Shown here piece by piece: positions 1-7,592 of a stretch of DNA of 47,964 bases. The translations under genes were made by a program, and so were the position numbers. Source of the stretch: a virus; the IMG/VR virus record IMGVR_UViG_3300032893_000079, positions 1-47,964 of that record. One strand, given 5' to 3'. A model generated the notes under the pieces. That model made no database searches. It was not told the DNA's origin and saw nothing but the letters and a program-made list of their open reading frames with translations. The stretch's first letter is position 1; each line of letters opens with the position of its first letter.

Positions 1-50
1 TCCTTCACCCAATCGCGCGTCTCGATTCGGTCAATGGTCGGAATCGGCAT
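1..50 (-). CDS. Partial duplicate: N-terminus of the 131-aa hypothetical protein
   Basis: ATG at 50-48 with a GGGAGG ribosome site just upstream. The frame is cut off by the window edge after 16 codons. It is the same sequence as the start of the full gene at 47887, duplicated only because the circular contig was written with overlapping ends. It is not a separate gene. Confidence 0.85.
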   Translation of the reverse strand, partial: MPIPTIDRIETRDWVK

Positions 51-127
51 CGGTCAAACCTCCCGGAATAGGCCGCCGGTCGCCTGGTCGTCGGCCGGGA
101 CGTCCGGCCGCAATTTCAGACAACCGT
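1..127. repeat. Terminal direct repeat, left copy (circular-assembly overlap)
   Basis: These 127 bases are identical to 47838-47964. An exact repeat of 127 bases is what a k=127 assembler leaves at the ends of a circular contig, so I read it as an assembly overlap and not as a biological terminal repeat. It holds the first 16 codons of the minus-strand gene whose full copy is 47492-47887, and the 3' part of the zinc-ribbon gene at 54-278. Joined, the genome is about 47,837 bp. Confidence 0.9.
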
Positions 128-278
128 GCGGACAGGTCAGATAGTTGCTCGCGGTCACTACCTGCAAGCGGCCGCAGGCCGGACAGGGCACGTCGACGGC
201 CGAACCGTCGAATAGCGTGCCCTGCCGGCCTACGCTGGTCGCAAGCATCGGGTCGAATAACTGTCTTTGAGTGGTCAT
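54..278 (-). CDS. Small zinc-ribbon protein, 74 aa
   Basis: I chose ATG 278 because a GGAGGAAG ribosome site sits just upstream; a longer in-frame extension to 341 runs through the neighbouring gene. The protein has a CPAC pair followed about a dozen residues later by CPHGC, a Cys4 zinc-ribbon pattern. The ATG overlaps the stop of the upstream membrane-protein gene (ATGA), so the two are probably translationally coupled. Three bases separate its stop from the next minus-strand start across the circular junction. The function is unknown; nucleic-acid or protein binding is only a guess from the zinc ribbon. Confidence 0.7.
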   Translation of the reverse strand: MTTQRQLFDPMLATSVGRQGTLFDGSAVDVPCPACGRLQVVTASNYLTCPHGCLKLRPDVPADDQATGGLFREV

Positions 279-418
279 ACCTGCTCTTCCTCCGGGCTGC
301 CAGCGACCAGCTCGACTGCGGCTATCGGCAGCAGTAGCCAACCCAACCCGACCGCGACCAGAAAGGCCACAATGCCGGAGAGCACTGCCACCCGCATCAC
401 CATTGAATCAACCATCAT
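275..418 (-). CDS. Small single-span membrane protein, 47 aa
   Basis: A short reading frame starts at ATG 418 (or the adjacent ATG 415), preceded by a GAGGAG ribosome site. After a short N-terminus there is one long hydrophobic stretch (about residues 9-39: Val, Leu, Ile, Ala, Gly and a Trp), then an acidic tail ending EEEQV. It ends in an ATGA overlap with the next gene. It is the first gene of the leftward block next to the divergent control region. Possible roles are an early membrane-acting peptide or part of a lysis or superinfection system; I do not recognise a family. Confidence 0.65.
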   Translation of the reverse strand: MMVDSMVMRVAVLSGIVAFLVAVGLGWLLLPIAAVELVAGSPEEEQV

Positions 419-449
419 TCACTCCTCGCCTTGAGTAGGGCCAAGTGGG

Positions 450-543
450 GGCCAACTGCGGACCGACTACGGCCTAACTGCGGATCAGCCGCGGACCAAC
501 AAAGGCCAGCGGCAGGCCAACAAAGGCCAACCAAGGCCAGCGG
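450..543. repeat. Iteron-like short direct repeats
   Basis: The 13-mer CCAACAAAGGCCA occurs exactly at 496-508 and 517-529 (21-bp period, about two helical turns). A third copy with one mismatch is at 527-539. The word AAGGCCAGCGG is repeated at 502-512 and 533-543, and a pair of related words sharing AACTGCGGA sits at 450-464 and 471-486. Repeats on helical phase in a divergent intergenic region are typical of initiator or repressor binding sites. No matching initiator gene was recognised. Confidence 0.5.
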
Positions 544-607
544 TGGGGGCTGGACGCGGCCCCCTGCTCACTTCACTCGTCACCGCTCCCCGCACTATCC
601 CGAACGC

Positions 608-664
608 TGTCAACAGCTTGCGTCAACTGCCCCCGCCCCCTGCCGTCAATTCCGCGGCGTCAAC
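608..664 (-). promoter_or_regulatory. Four spaced TTGAC-type words
   Basis: On the minus strand TTGAC(A/G) words lie at about 608-613, 621-626, 644-649 and 658-663. The spacing is irregular, between 13 and 23 bp. Each resembles a -35 element, but no convincing -10 lies 16-18 bp beyond any of them. They may be operator sites or promoters that need an activator. Confidence 0.3.
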
Positions 665-669
665 GGCAG

Positions 670-774
670 GCTTTAACCGGACCCCCCGGGTCGGGCGGGC
701 CGACCTGGTGCTCTTATACCCCCTTGCCCCGCAACGGTTTGCGTCTCTGCTTTTAGCCGGACCCTCGGGGTAGG
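670..774 (+). repeat. Imperfect direct repeat upstream of the late block
   Basis: The segments 670-694 and 749-774 share the pattern GCTTT(T)A-CCGGACCC-CGGG with few differences and lie about 80 bp apart. Each copy contains a partly self-complementary GC-rich core. They sit directly upstream of the first rightward gene and may be paired regulator sites. Confidence 0.35.
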
Positions 775-826
775 TGTGGCTGGTGGGGGTGGACATCGAA
801 TAGCGGGCCGGTTATTTTTGGGGGTT

Positions 827-1261
827 ATGGATCCCGTGGAAAAGCCGGTGGAAGTTCCGTCGCCTGGTCGGGTACCGCCGCCCGGGGTGAAGCCTGGTCA
901 GGAGCGGGACCCGATTACTGGCCGGCTGGTGAAGAAGCGGATTGAGTTGGGAACTGAGCGGGTTTCGGACGTGGAGGCGATGGAGTACGTCGTCAGCCAC
1001 GCGAGGGATTTGACGAACCAGCACGTTTATTTTCGGCGGTTGATGGAGAAGGAGCCGAAGTGGTTTGCGGAGCGGCTGGCGGGGTTACAGGCGGCGCGGG
1101 CGGAGGAAAATCGGTCAGGTGAGACGGGGGACTCACCTGGGCCGGAGTGGGACGGGGTGGGGCCGTGTCCGGTGTGTGGGCATGACGCGGCCGAAGGCGA
1201 GGCGGAGCCGGTGGAGAAGTTGATTGAGGAGTTATTGACCGGAGGGGTGGGGGATGCCTGA
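827..1261 (+). CDS. Hypothetical protein upstream of terminase; possible small-subunit role
   Basis: 144 aa from ATG 827; the longer frame from 776 has a low-complexity leader and no ribosome site. The middle is basic and helical, with a RDPITGRLVKK segment. The C-terminal part has a CPVCGH half zinc motif and an acidic tail. A palindromic repeat encodes residues 98-104 (GETGDSP) in a linker. It is first in the late block and the next start (ATG 1254) overlaps its end by 8 bp. Position before the large terminase subunit makes a small terminase subunit possible, but I see no diagnostic DNA-binding motif. Confidence 0.6.
   Translation: MDPVEKPVEVPSPGRVPPPGVKPGQERDPITGRLVKKRIELGTERVSDVEAMEYVVSHARDLTNQHVYFRRLMEKEPKWFAERLAGLQAARAEENRSGETGDSPGPEWDGVGPCPVCGHDAAEGEAEPVEKLIEELLTGGVGDA
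1116..1139 (+). repeat. Palindromic element copy 1 (in CDS)
   Basis: Perfect 8-bp arms CAGGTGAG and CTCACCTG around the centre ACGGGGGA. It is read in frame as GETGDSP inside the gene at 827-1261, in a linker between the helical part and the Cys motif. Confidence 0.9.
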
Positions 1262-1724
1262 GCGGATGAAATCGATGTTCGAGCATTTGGCTTATCGGCG
1301 GCGGCTGAATCGGGCTGCGAAGTTCGCGTACGCCCGGTATTTTTGGGGCGAGACGCCGGTGGCATGGGAGGATTTGGACGCGGCGGAGCGGGAGAAGTGG
1401 CGGATGGCGGCGGACGCGGTTTTGATGATTGAGACGGTGGAGAATATGCGGCAGGACCGGGAGGATTGCGAGCAGCCAGTCGGGTCGCTGGACTGGGTGA
1501 AGCGGGGCCGGTGTGGCGGGTGCGGGCGGCTGGTTTACGCGGTTATGGGCGGGCCGATGACCCGGCTGGTGTGCGACCGGTGTATGGGTCCGATCGAGGA
1601 GGTAGAGCCGCCGGACCCGGCGGCAGGGATTTCGCTGGCCGAATTCCTTCGGGCGTGCGCCATGCAGGATTTCCCGCCGGCGGGGAAGACTGGAGGGGCG
1701 GATGGCCGATCGCCGACGGAGTAA
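1254..1724 (+). CDS. Hypothetical zinc-ribbon protein, 156 aa
   Basis: ATG 1254 follows a GGAGG ribosome site and overlaps the previous gene by 8 bp. The N-terminal half has a short helical module rich in aromatic residues (YARYFWGE, then WEDLDAAEREKWR), a composition seen in many small phage proteins. The second half carries CGGC and CDRC pairs about 20 residues apart, a Cys4 zinc ribbon. The next gene (ATG 1702) overlaps its end. Function unknown; co-location with the terminase suggests a packaging or late-regulation role, which is inference. Confidence 0.65.
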   Translation: MPERMKSMFEHLAYRRRLNRAAKFAYARYFWGETPVAWEDLDAAEREKWRMAADAVLMIETVENMRQDREDCEQPVGSLDWVKRGRCGGCGRLVYAVMGGPMTRLVCDRCMGPIEEVEPPDPAAGISLAEFLRACAMQDFPPAGKTGGADGRSPTE

Positions 1725-1890
1725 GCCGCTGGGGGTCAAGTCGTACACCCGGTGGTATCGGGATCGGGGCCGGCGCGCGGGGCTCGCGGACCTCGTCGCA
1801 CGGTACGCGGCGGTATCGGCGGCGGTGGACCGGTACCGGCGGGCTGGGGTGCCGGTGCCGGTGGCGTGGCTGGCCGAGCTCGGCGTTTAG
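1702..1890 (+). CDS. Small basic hypothetical protein, 62 aa
   Basis: ATG 1702 lies 3' of GGAGGGG, inside the end of the preceding gene. The N-terminus is Arg/Lys-rich (ADRRRSKPLG) and the rest is predicted helical with alternating Val/Ala/Tyr. No known motif was recognised. Overlapping placement and a good ribosome site support it as real. Confidence 0.55.
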   Translation: MADRRRSKPLGVKSYTRWYRDRGRRAGLADLVARYAAVSAAVDRYRRAGVPVPVAWLAELGV

Positions 1891-1958
1891 CCCGACGTTC
1901 GGCCTCGGGGGTTGACGCGGTCGGGTTACACAGTTCGATAATGAGGGTGAGGTCACTC

Positions 1959-2483
1959 ATGGCCAACTCGGAAGCAAACGGCGTACCCGTGATTTCCATT
2001 CTACCGGTCGACGTGGCGGTCGGGATGTACGTTCCGAGCCTCATGGCCCTTCACGACAAGGACCCCGACGGGCCTATGACCAATGAGGAGATACAGGCCA
2101 AGGTCGAGCGGATCGTCCGGGGTATAGTGGTGGTCGAGCGGGAGCGAGGTTCGCGGCCGGGCCGGCGGCGGTTCGTTTACGCCGAGCGGCACGGGCACCG
2201 GATCAACGTCGGGCATCCGCCCGAAGCGGGCCCCATGTTGACGCCGGAGCAAGAGCAGATCGGGCGGCTCAAGGGGCGGGTCCAGGACCTGCAAGCCGAG
2301 CTCGAGCTCGGGCGGCGGAACGCCGTGGAAATGACCGAAGCGGCAAAAACATTGTCTTGGATGGTCCAGGACGCGCGAGCGACGGCCGCGGCGGTACGTC
2401 GCCGCTTTTCAAATGCGTGGGCGGTCGCTATCGCCGGGTGGGGCCTGGCGGTCGTGGCCGCGGCGGTCGCCCTCTTCAGGTGA
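1959..2483 (+). CDS. Tail-anchored coiled-coil membrane protein, 174 aa
   Basis: I prefer ATG 1959 because GTGAGG precedes it; ATG 1941 has no ribosome site. A globular N-terminal half (about residues 1-90) is followed by a coiled-coil segment starting near the EQEQIGRLKGRVQDLQAEL stretch, then one C-terminal transmembrane helix rich in Ala, Val and Leu that ends four residues before the stop. The stop TGA (2481-2483) lies inside palindromic repeat copy 2. A tail-anchored coiled-coil protein could be a lysis or membrane-remodelling factor; there is no recognisable family match. Confidence 0.6.
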   Translation: MANSEANGVPVISILPVDVAVGMYVPSLMALHDKDPDGPMTNEEIQAKVERIVRGIVVVERERGSRPGRRRFVYAERHGHRINVGHPPEAGPMLTPEQEQIGRLKGRVQDLQAELELGRRNAVEMTEAAKTLSWMVQDARATAAAVRRRFSNAWAVAIAGWGLAVVAAAVALFR

Positions 2484-2500
2484 GTCCCCCGGCTCACCTG
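2477..2500 (-). repeat. Palindromic element copy 2 (supplies a stop codon)
   Basis: Arms CAGGTGAG and CTCACCTG with centre TCCCCCGG, in the opposite orientation to copy 1. Its fifth to seventh bases are the TGA stop of the membrane-protein gene ending at 2483; the rest lies in the spacer before the terminase gene. Confidence 0.9.
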
Positions 2501-2555
2501 GATTCGACGGTGGCCGCGTGGGCAGTAATTCCGGCCGTCGCTTGGCTGACCCGCT

Positions 2556-4520
2556 GTGCAATCCGACGACAGTTCTTTCGCCGCCAGCATCCCGACGGCC
2601 CTCGCCCCCAACCTCCGCCGCCGCCTGCACGTTTTGCGGGCGGTGCGGCGGAACCGCAAATACCGGCGGGCGGTCCTGGCCATCTGCCGGAATGACATCG
2701 TCGCCTTCGCGAACCTGCTGGTCTGGCAGTACAACCCGGACAACGTGGGGGACGAGGTCGGCCCGTGGATCACCTGGGACTGGCAGGCCGCGGCGTTGCG
2801 GCGGACGATGGCCCGGCTATTCAAGAAGGGCCGTTCGGACATGCTGTGGGAGAAGTCGCGCGAGATGGGGGCGACGTGGCTGGCGGTCATCCTCATCGTC
2901 CACCTCTGCCTGTTCCACCCGAACAAGACGGTGCTGTGCCTGAGCCACAAAGAGGAGGCGATCCGCAAGCCGGGCGACGCGAAGGGCACGCTGTTCGGCA
3001 AGATCGATTTCCTGTTGTCCTGTCTGCCGGAGTTCCTCACCGAGGGCATCCGACAGAACAAGTTGACGTACACGTTCCCGAACGGCTCGACGATCACCGG
3101 GGCGGCGACGACGGAGGCCGCGGGGGTCGGCGACCGGTGTTCGCTCATCGTGCTCGACGAGTTCTCGAAGTACCGCCAGAAGATCGCGTACGAGATCTGG
3201 GGGGCCACGGCGGACACAGGGCCCAGGCTTATCATCGGAACGCATTACGGCGTTTCGGGATGTTATTACGACCTGAGCCAGCGGAACGACATGCCCAAAG
3301 AGGTCATGCACTGGACGCTCCACCCGGAGAAGCGGCGGGGGCTGTACCGGAGCGACCCGAGCCTGCCGGGCGGGTACGAGATCCTGGACAAGGACTACGT
3401 CTTCCCGCCGGACTACGACTTCGTCCGCACCGGCAAGCCGTTCGACGGCCCGGCCTGGATCGAGACGCCGTGGTACAAGGGGCCGGCGGTCGGCATCCGG
3501 TCGCCGTGGTACGATTTCGAATGCAGCCGGCGGGCCAATGACCGGGACGTCGCCCAGCACCTCGACATCGCCCCCAAGCAGTCGCAGCACAACTACTTCG
3601 ACAGCGTCATGGTGATGACGCTCCAGGAAGCGACCCAGGACCCGCTCGGTGAGTACGACATCCGGCTGGACCCCGTGACCGGGGACCCGCTGGGGCTGGT
3701 GCCGATGGAGGGCGGGCCGGTCAAGTTGTGGATCAACCCGGCGGAGCAGGACGCGGCCGGCATGGTTACGGCGGTGCCGGCGGACGGGTACGCGATCGGG
3801 GCGGACATCAGCCAGGGGACCGGGGCCAGTAACTCGGTTTGTTCGATCGGGTCGAAGACGACGGGCCGCAAGGTCTGCGAGGTCGCCGTGTCCGACCTGG
3901 ACCCGAAGGACTTCGCCCTCATGTGCATCGCGCTCGGGCGGATGTTCAAGACGCACGACGGCACGGCGGCGCTCATGAACTGGGAGATCAACGGGCCGGG
4001 CGGCCTGTTCGGCCGGGTGCTCAAGGAGAAGCACTATACCCGGGTGTTCCTGCGGGAGAGCAAGGACATCATGCGGGGGAACACGGTCAGCGAGATACCC
4101 GGGTACAACATGAGCGTCCAGGGGGCCAAGCGGAATCTGCTCGACCAGTACACGATCGCCCTGCGGGACCGGCTGTTTATCAACCTCTCGTACGACGCTT
4201 TCGAGGACTGCAAGGCGTACCGGTTCAGCGACACGAAGGACACGGTCGAACACCCCAAGCACGCCGGCGGCCCGGACCCGTCGGGGGCCAGGTCCAACCA
4301 CGGGGACCGGGTCATCGCCGACGCCCTGTGCGTGGCCGGCCTCAAGCGGCTCGGGTTGGGCAAGGTGCAGGCGGCGTCGACGGAGCCGGACCCGGCGGCC
4401 CCGGTGATGGTCGGCACGCTGGAATGGCGGATGAAATTGGCGGCCCAGAAGGAGCACGGGGACCGGCGGAACAAGCCGATCCGGGCCATGCGGTTGAATG
4501 TTCGCCGGCGGTGGCGTTGA
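2556..4520 (+). CDS. terL: Terminase large subunit
   Basis: 654 aa, starting at GTG 2556, the first start after an in-frame stop at 2547. It is the ATPase-nuclease motor that packages DNA into the prohead. The ATPase half has a variant Walker A around residues 99-108 (EKSREMGATW), Walker B at 196-202 (SLIVLDE) and a coupling motif IIGTHYG further on. The nuclease half has acidic residues of the RNase H-like fold: D417 in GADIS, E477 in NWEINGPGG, and D584/D589 near HGDRVIADA. Length and motif order match full-length terminases. It lies just upstream of the portal gene, the usual order. Confidence 0.93.
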   Translation: MQSDDSSFAASIPTALAPNLRRRLHVLRAVRRNRKYRRAVLAICRNDIVAFANLLVWQYNPDNVGDEVGPWITWDWQAAALRRTMARLFKKGRSDMLWEKSREMGATWLAVILIVHLCLFHPNKTVLCLSHKEEAIRKPGDAKGTLFGKIDFLLSCLPEFLTEGIRQNKLTYTFPNGSTITGAATTEAAGVGDRCSLIVLDEFSKYRQKIAYEIWGATADTGPRLIIGTHYGVSGCYYDLSQRNDMPKEVMHWTLHPEKRRGLYRSDPSLPGGYEILDKDYVFPPDYDFVRTGKPFDGPAWIETPWYKGPAVGIRSPWYDFECSRRANDRDVAQHLDIAPKQSQHNYFDSVMVMTLQEATQDPLGEYDIRLDPVTGDPLGLVPMEGGPVKLWINPAEQDAAGMVTAVPADGYAIGADISQGTGASNSVCSIGSKTTGRKVCEVAVSDLDPKDFALMCIALGRMFKTHDGTAALMNWEINGPGGLFGRVLKEKHYTRVFLRESKDIMRGNTVSEIPGYNMSVQGAKRNLLDQYTIALRDRLFINLSYDAFEDCKAYRFSDTKDTVEHPKHAGGPDPSGARSNHGDRVIADALCVAGLKRLGLGKVQAASTEPDPAAPVMVGTLEWRMKLAAQKEHGDRRNKPIRAMRLNVRRRWR

Positions 4521-4562
4521 CGTTGGCGGGTCGATCCGGCATCATAGTCGCATCCGAGTCGC
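4517..4562 (+). promoter_or_regulatory. Sigma70-like promoter before portal (late promoter P1)
   Basis: TTGACG (4517-4522), a 17-bp spacer and CATCAT (4540-4545) form a -35/-10 pair that begins within the last codons of terL. The predicted start, near 4552, falls in the 13-mer GCATCCGAGTCGC (4550-4562). The same 13-mer occupies the same place in the promoter before the scaffold gene (11964-11976). Confidence 0.5.
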
Positions 4563-4577
4563 CAACCGGTGGGGTCA

Positions 4578-6431
4578 GTGCCGCGCAAGAAGCTCGACCT
4601 ATCCGTCGACCGAATCAAGACGGCGTGGCGCAATAGCCGGGTGGCGGACGCCTTCGGGCGGGACCGCCGGCGCGACATGGTCAGCAACTACGCCGGGCCC
4701 AACTGGGCCGAGCAGACCGACGAAGTCGACATCCTGCTCAACCTCTCCAGCCTCTACGTCAACGTGGTCGCCGCCTCCCTCATCCCGAAGGTGCCGCGGT
4801 TCAACCTGTCCACCTGGGACCGGAGCCAGGTGGAAGCGTGCGACGTCATGCAGGACCACGGCAACCGCGAGTTGAAGCGGATGCGCGCCGCGGAGACGAT
4901 GAAGCGGATCATTATTGACGGCCTGTTCGGGTGGGGCATCTACCGGGTGGCGCTGGCGACGATGCCGGAGTCGGCGACCCGCGGGTGGGGCCAGAAGGGC
5001 GGCGAGCCGATCCTTACCCGGATCGACCGCGAGGACTTCGCCTACGACAACTTCGCCGGCACGTTCGACGAATGCTCCTGGCAGGCCCACTCGTACCGCG
5101 TGCGGCTCGACGCGGTCAAGGAAGACAAGCGGTTCAGCAGACACCGCAAGGACATCAAGCCGACGCAGCCGGCCCAGTACGACGAGTACGGGGTCGAAAA
5201 GATCGGCGTGCTCAACCGCAGTTTCTACGGGATGGACGAAGTCTTCGACATGGTCGCCCTGTGGGAGTTCTACTTCCCGGCGGAGCGGGCGATCTTCACG
5301 TTCATAACCGACGGGGCCGGGTCGCCGGTGGAGTGTGCCGACGGCCAGCCGCTGGGCATTCAGCCGTGGACCGGGCCGGAGGTGGGCCCGTACGGCCACA
5401 TCGGCTACCAGTGGGTCCCGGGGTCGCCGGTCCCGAAGGGTCCGCTCCAGGACCTCTACCAGGCCGACCTGGCGTGCAACAGCCTGTACCGCAAGGCGTT
5501 CGATTCGGTCGAACGGTACAAGGAAATGACGGCCTACTCGTCGGCCGAAGACGCCGAGCGGGCGAACAAGGCCAGCGACGGCGACGGCATCTACCTCGAC
5601 GACCCGAAAAGCCTGACCCCGGTGGTCACGGGCGGCCAGACGTTCCAGCAGAGCTACGGCGGGGCCCAGGCGGCCCGCGAGCTGTTCGACTTCCGCGGCG
5701 GCAACCTGGCGCTGCTCGGCGGCCGGGCCCAGCAAGCCAAGACGGCGACGCAAGAGGAGTTGCTCAACCAGAACGCGCAGGCCGGAATGAGCGACCTGCA
5801 ACAGACGACGATGGTCGCCGTCAACGACATGGTCAGCCGGCTCAATTGGTTTTGGTGGAAACACCCGTTCATGGTGGCCCGGTCGATGGCGGAGGTGCCG
5901 GGCCTGCCGGGGATCAATCACGTTCGCTACGCCTTCCCGGCCAAGCGGTACGACTCGGCCCAGACGGGCAAGTACAAGAAGGTCGCCAAGCATATCCGCC
6001 GCGAGGCCGACTTCGACGACCTGATGATCGAGGTCGATTCGTCCTCGCTGGCCCCGAGCACGCCGGCGACGCGGCTGGCGGCCCTGCGGCAGATTTGGCA
6101 ACAGGACGTGATCCCGGCCATGACGATCATGCAGGGCCAGGGCCTCGCCGCCGACTTCAACGAGTATTTCAAGCTGGTCGGCGAGCTACTCAACGAGCCG
6201 CGTATCCAGCAAGTTCTGACCATTCGGGAGCCGCCGCCGGACCAAGGCGGGGCTGCCCAGGACGGGCCGCCGCAGCCAGGAGCTACCTCCCGAACCTACA
6301 ACCGCGTGTCGACGTCGGAGGCCACGGACGAAGGCCAGGGCCGGAACCAGATCAGCCAACTCATCACCGGCAACGACCAGGGCGGCAGGTCGGACCAGAA
6401 CGGGACGCCGGCGATGGCGGGAAGGAAGTAA
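4578..6431 (+). CDS. Portal protein (head-tail connector)
   Basis: 617 aa. Two in-frame GTG starts exist (4569 and 4578); I take 4578 because GGTGGGG precedes it. Portal proteins form the dodecameric ring through which DNA enters the head. The call rests on position after terL, size, the mixed alpha/beta N-terminus, the long helical C-terminal half with many Gln and a disordered Gly/Gln/Asn-rich tail, as in short-tailed phage connectors. The region around residues 370-430 has the helical, Gln-rich look of a portal stem and crown. There is no single diagnostic motif, so the family is inferred mainly from context. Confidence 0.85.
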   Translation: MPRKKLDLSVDRIKTAWRNSRVADAFGRDRRRDMVSNYAGPNWAEQTDEVDILLNLSSLYVNVVAASLIPKVPRFNLSTWDRSQVEACDVMQDHGNRELKRMRAAETMKRIIIDGLFGWGIYRVALATMPESATRGWGQKGGEPILTRIDREDFAYDNFAGTFDECSWQAHSYRVRLDAVKEDKRFSRHRKDIKPTQPAQYDEYGVEKIGVLNRSFYGMDEVFDMVALWEFYFPAERAIFTFITDGAGSPVECADGQPLGIQPWTGPEVGPYGHIGYQWVPGSPVPKGPLQDLYQADLACNSLYRKAFDSVERYKEMTAYSSAEDAERANKASDGDGIYLDDPKSLTPVVTGGQTFQQSYGGAQAARELFDFRGGNLALLGGRAQQAKTATQEELLNQNAQAGMSDLQQTTMVAVNDMVSRLNWFWWKHPFMVARSMAEVPGLPGINHVRYAFPAKRYDSAQTGKYKKVAKHIRREADFDDLMIEVDSSSLAPSTPATRLAALRQIWQQDVIPAMTIMQGQGLAADFNEYFKLVGELLNEPRIQQVLTIREPPPDQGGAAQDGPPQPGATSRTYNRVSTSEATDEGQGRNQISQLITGNDQGGRSDQNGTPAMAGRK

Positions 6432-6658
6432 TGCACGCGCTGCTCGTCACCGTCGCCGTGGTCGGCGGCGTCTACGTCATAGCCGGCTTCCTCTGCATGG
6501 GCTGGTACCTGCTCGTTCCCGGGCCGCAGGGCGGGGTGATGCCGCCCGGGTGCTGGACGGTAGTCGTGTTCCCGGTCCACTACTTTCTCGTCGCGGCCCT
6601 ATTCCAGGCTTACGATTGGGTCCGCAACTGGTGGTACGACGTGCCGCCGGCGGACTGA
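6431..6658 (+). CDS. Two-span small membrane protein, 75 aa
   Basis: The ATG overlaps the portal stop (TAATG), with GGAAGGA as ribosome site. Two hydrophobic segments, about residues 3-29 and 40-60, are separated by a Pro/Gly turn; the C-terminus is Trp/Tyr/Asp-rich (YDWVRNWWYD). The size and two-span topology are compatible with a class II holin. The position next to the portal is unusual for a holin, so this stays a hypothesis. Confidence 0.6.
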   Translation: MHALLVTVAVVGGVYVIAGFLCMGWYLLVPGPQGGVMPPGCWTVVVFPVHYFLVAALFQAYDWVRNWWYDVPPAD

Positions 6659-6669
6659 AGGGGGACGGT

Positions 6670-7116
6670 GTGGCCAAGATCATCGGCGACCAGATCATCA
6701 TGCGCGGCGGCAAGACGCTGTACTACCTCGACGGGAAGCAAGTCTCGGCGAAGACGTACCGCCGCCGGCACCCGGCCCGGGTGGAAGCGCCGGCCCTGGT
6801 CACGTTCAAGAAGCAAAAGTCCATCGCCCTCGCCGTGCATCCGTCGCAGCGAAAAGAGGCGATCGAGGACGCGGTCAAGCGGGGCGTGCCTACCGAATTC
6901 ACCCCCGACGGGTGCCCGGTGTTTGAAAGCCGCGCGCACCGCAAGAGTTACATGCGGGCCTACGGGTTCTACGACCGCGACGCCGGCTATGGCGATGCGG
7001 CCCCGCTTTATCACAAAGGGGACAAAGCGCCCCCGAGTCGCCTTCGCGAGCTCGCGCAGAAGCTCGCTGACCGGATTAACCGTCGGCACGACGCCGCGGT
7101 GAGCGTTCGGCGCTAA
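6670..7116 (+). CDS. Conserved phage hypothetical protein near portal, 148 aa
   Basis: GTG 6670 with AAGGGGGA upstream; longer frames to 6550 lie inside the previous gene. The N-terminal part (about residues 1-45) is basic with GGKTLYYLDGKQVS. The central part has the HPSQRKEAIEDA and FTPDGCPVFESRAHRKSYMR segments, then a GYGDAAP motif. I recall this HP-Q-x-x-E / pre-GYGD layout from small proteins next to portal genes in other phages, with no settled function. It is tightly placed between neighbours. Confidence 0.65.
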   Translation: MAKIIGDQIIMRGGKTLYYLDGKQVSAKTYRRRHPARVEAPALVTFKKQKSIALAVHPSQRKEAIEDAVKRGVPTEFTPDGCPVFESRAHRKSYMRAYGFYDRDAGYGDAAPLYHKGDKAPPSRLRELAQKLADRINRRHDAAVSVRR

Positions 7117-7130
7117 ACGCAAGGGCAGGT

Positions 7131-7592
7131 ATGGACCTCAACCCGGAAAGAATTGTCGCTTGGGGCACGATCGTTGCAACCGCGTTCGGGGCCATGTGGG
7201 CCGTCCGCGCTTACACGGTCAAATCCCTCAGACGGCTCGCCCGCATTGAGAAGCGCGTCAACCTTATGTGGAGCTTCCAAATGACTAGGGCCTATGCCGA
7301 AGCGGTTCAAAGCGGTCTCGCGGCTCCCGGTTCCGGGCAGTACGCGCTTACGCTGTCGCCGGAGGTGCGGGCCAGATTCGACGCGATCGCGCCGGACCTG
7401 CACCAACTTTACCTCGACAACCCGGATTGCTCTCAGGACGAGTTGCGCGAGTTGATCGAATCCCAATGGCAACAGTGGCTGGTGGACAACGTCTGTCTGC
7501 CGCTGAACGTCCATCACGGGGCCTGTCTCATCTTCGCTTACGAGGTCGCCAGGGAAGCGGCGGCCCACCTGTCGACGGACCACCGAGATTGA
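7131..7592 (+). CDS. N-terminally anchored membrane protein, 153 aa
   Basis: ATG 7131 follows GGGCAGG. One hydrophobic helix (about residues 9-28, IVAWGTIVATAFGAMWAV) is followed by a positively charged segment (KSLRRLARIEKR) and a soluble helical domain with WQQWLVDNVCLPLNVHHGA. The topology is one N-terminal anchor with a cytoplasmic or periplasmic helical domain. The gene precedes a terminator and the papain-like protein, so a lysis or entry role is conceivable. No family recognised. Confidence 0.6.
   Translation: MDLNPERIVAWGTIVATAFGAMWAVRAYTVKSLRRLARIEKRVNLMWSFQMTRAYAEAVQSGLAAPGSGQYALTLSPEVRARFDAIAPDLHQLYLDNPDCSQDELRELIESQWQQWLVDNVCLPLNVHHGACLIFAYEVAREAAAHLSTDHRD

Larger units (their letters stand above)
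419..826. promoter_or_regulatory. Divergent intergenic control region, possible origin
   Basis: About 400 bp without a convincing gene between the leftward early block and the rightward late block. It holds an iteron-like array (450-543), four spaced TTGAC(A/G)-type words on the minus strand (608-664), and an imperfect direct repeat of about 25 bp centred on CCGGACCC (670-694 and 749-774). This layout fits promoters, operators and possibly a replication origin. No well-spaced -35/-10 pair was found on either strand, so no individual promoter is called. Confidence 0.5.

Noticed and set aside
450-543. CRISPR array
   Set aside because: Repeats are 11-13 bp with overlapping spacing and no equal spacers, so they are iteron-like and not CRISPR.
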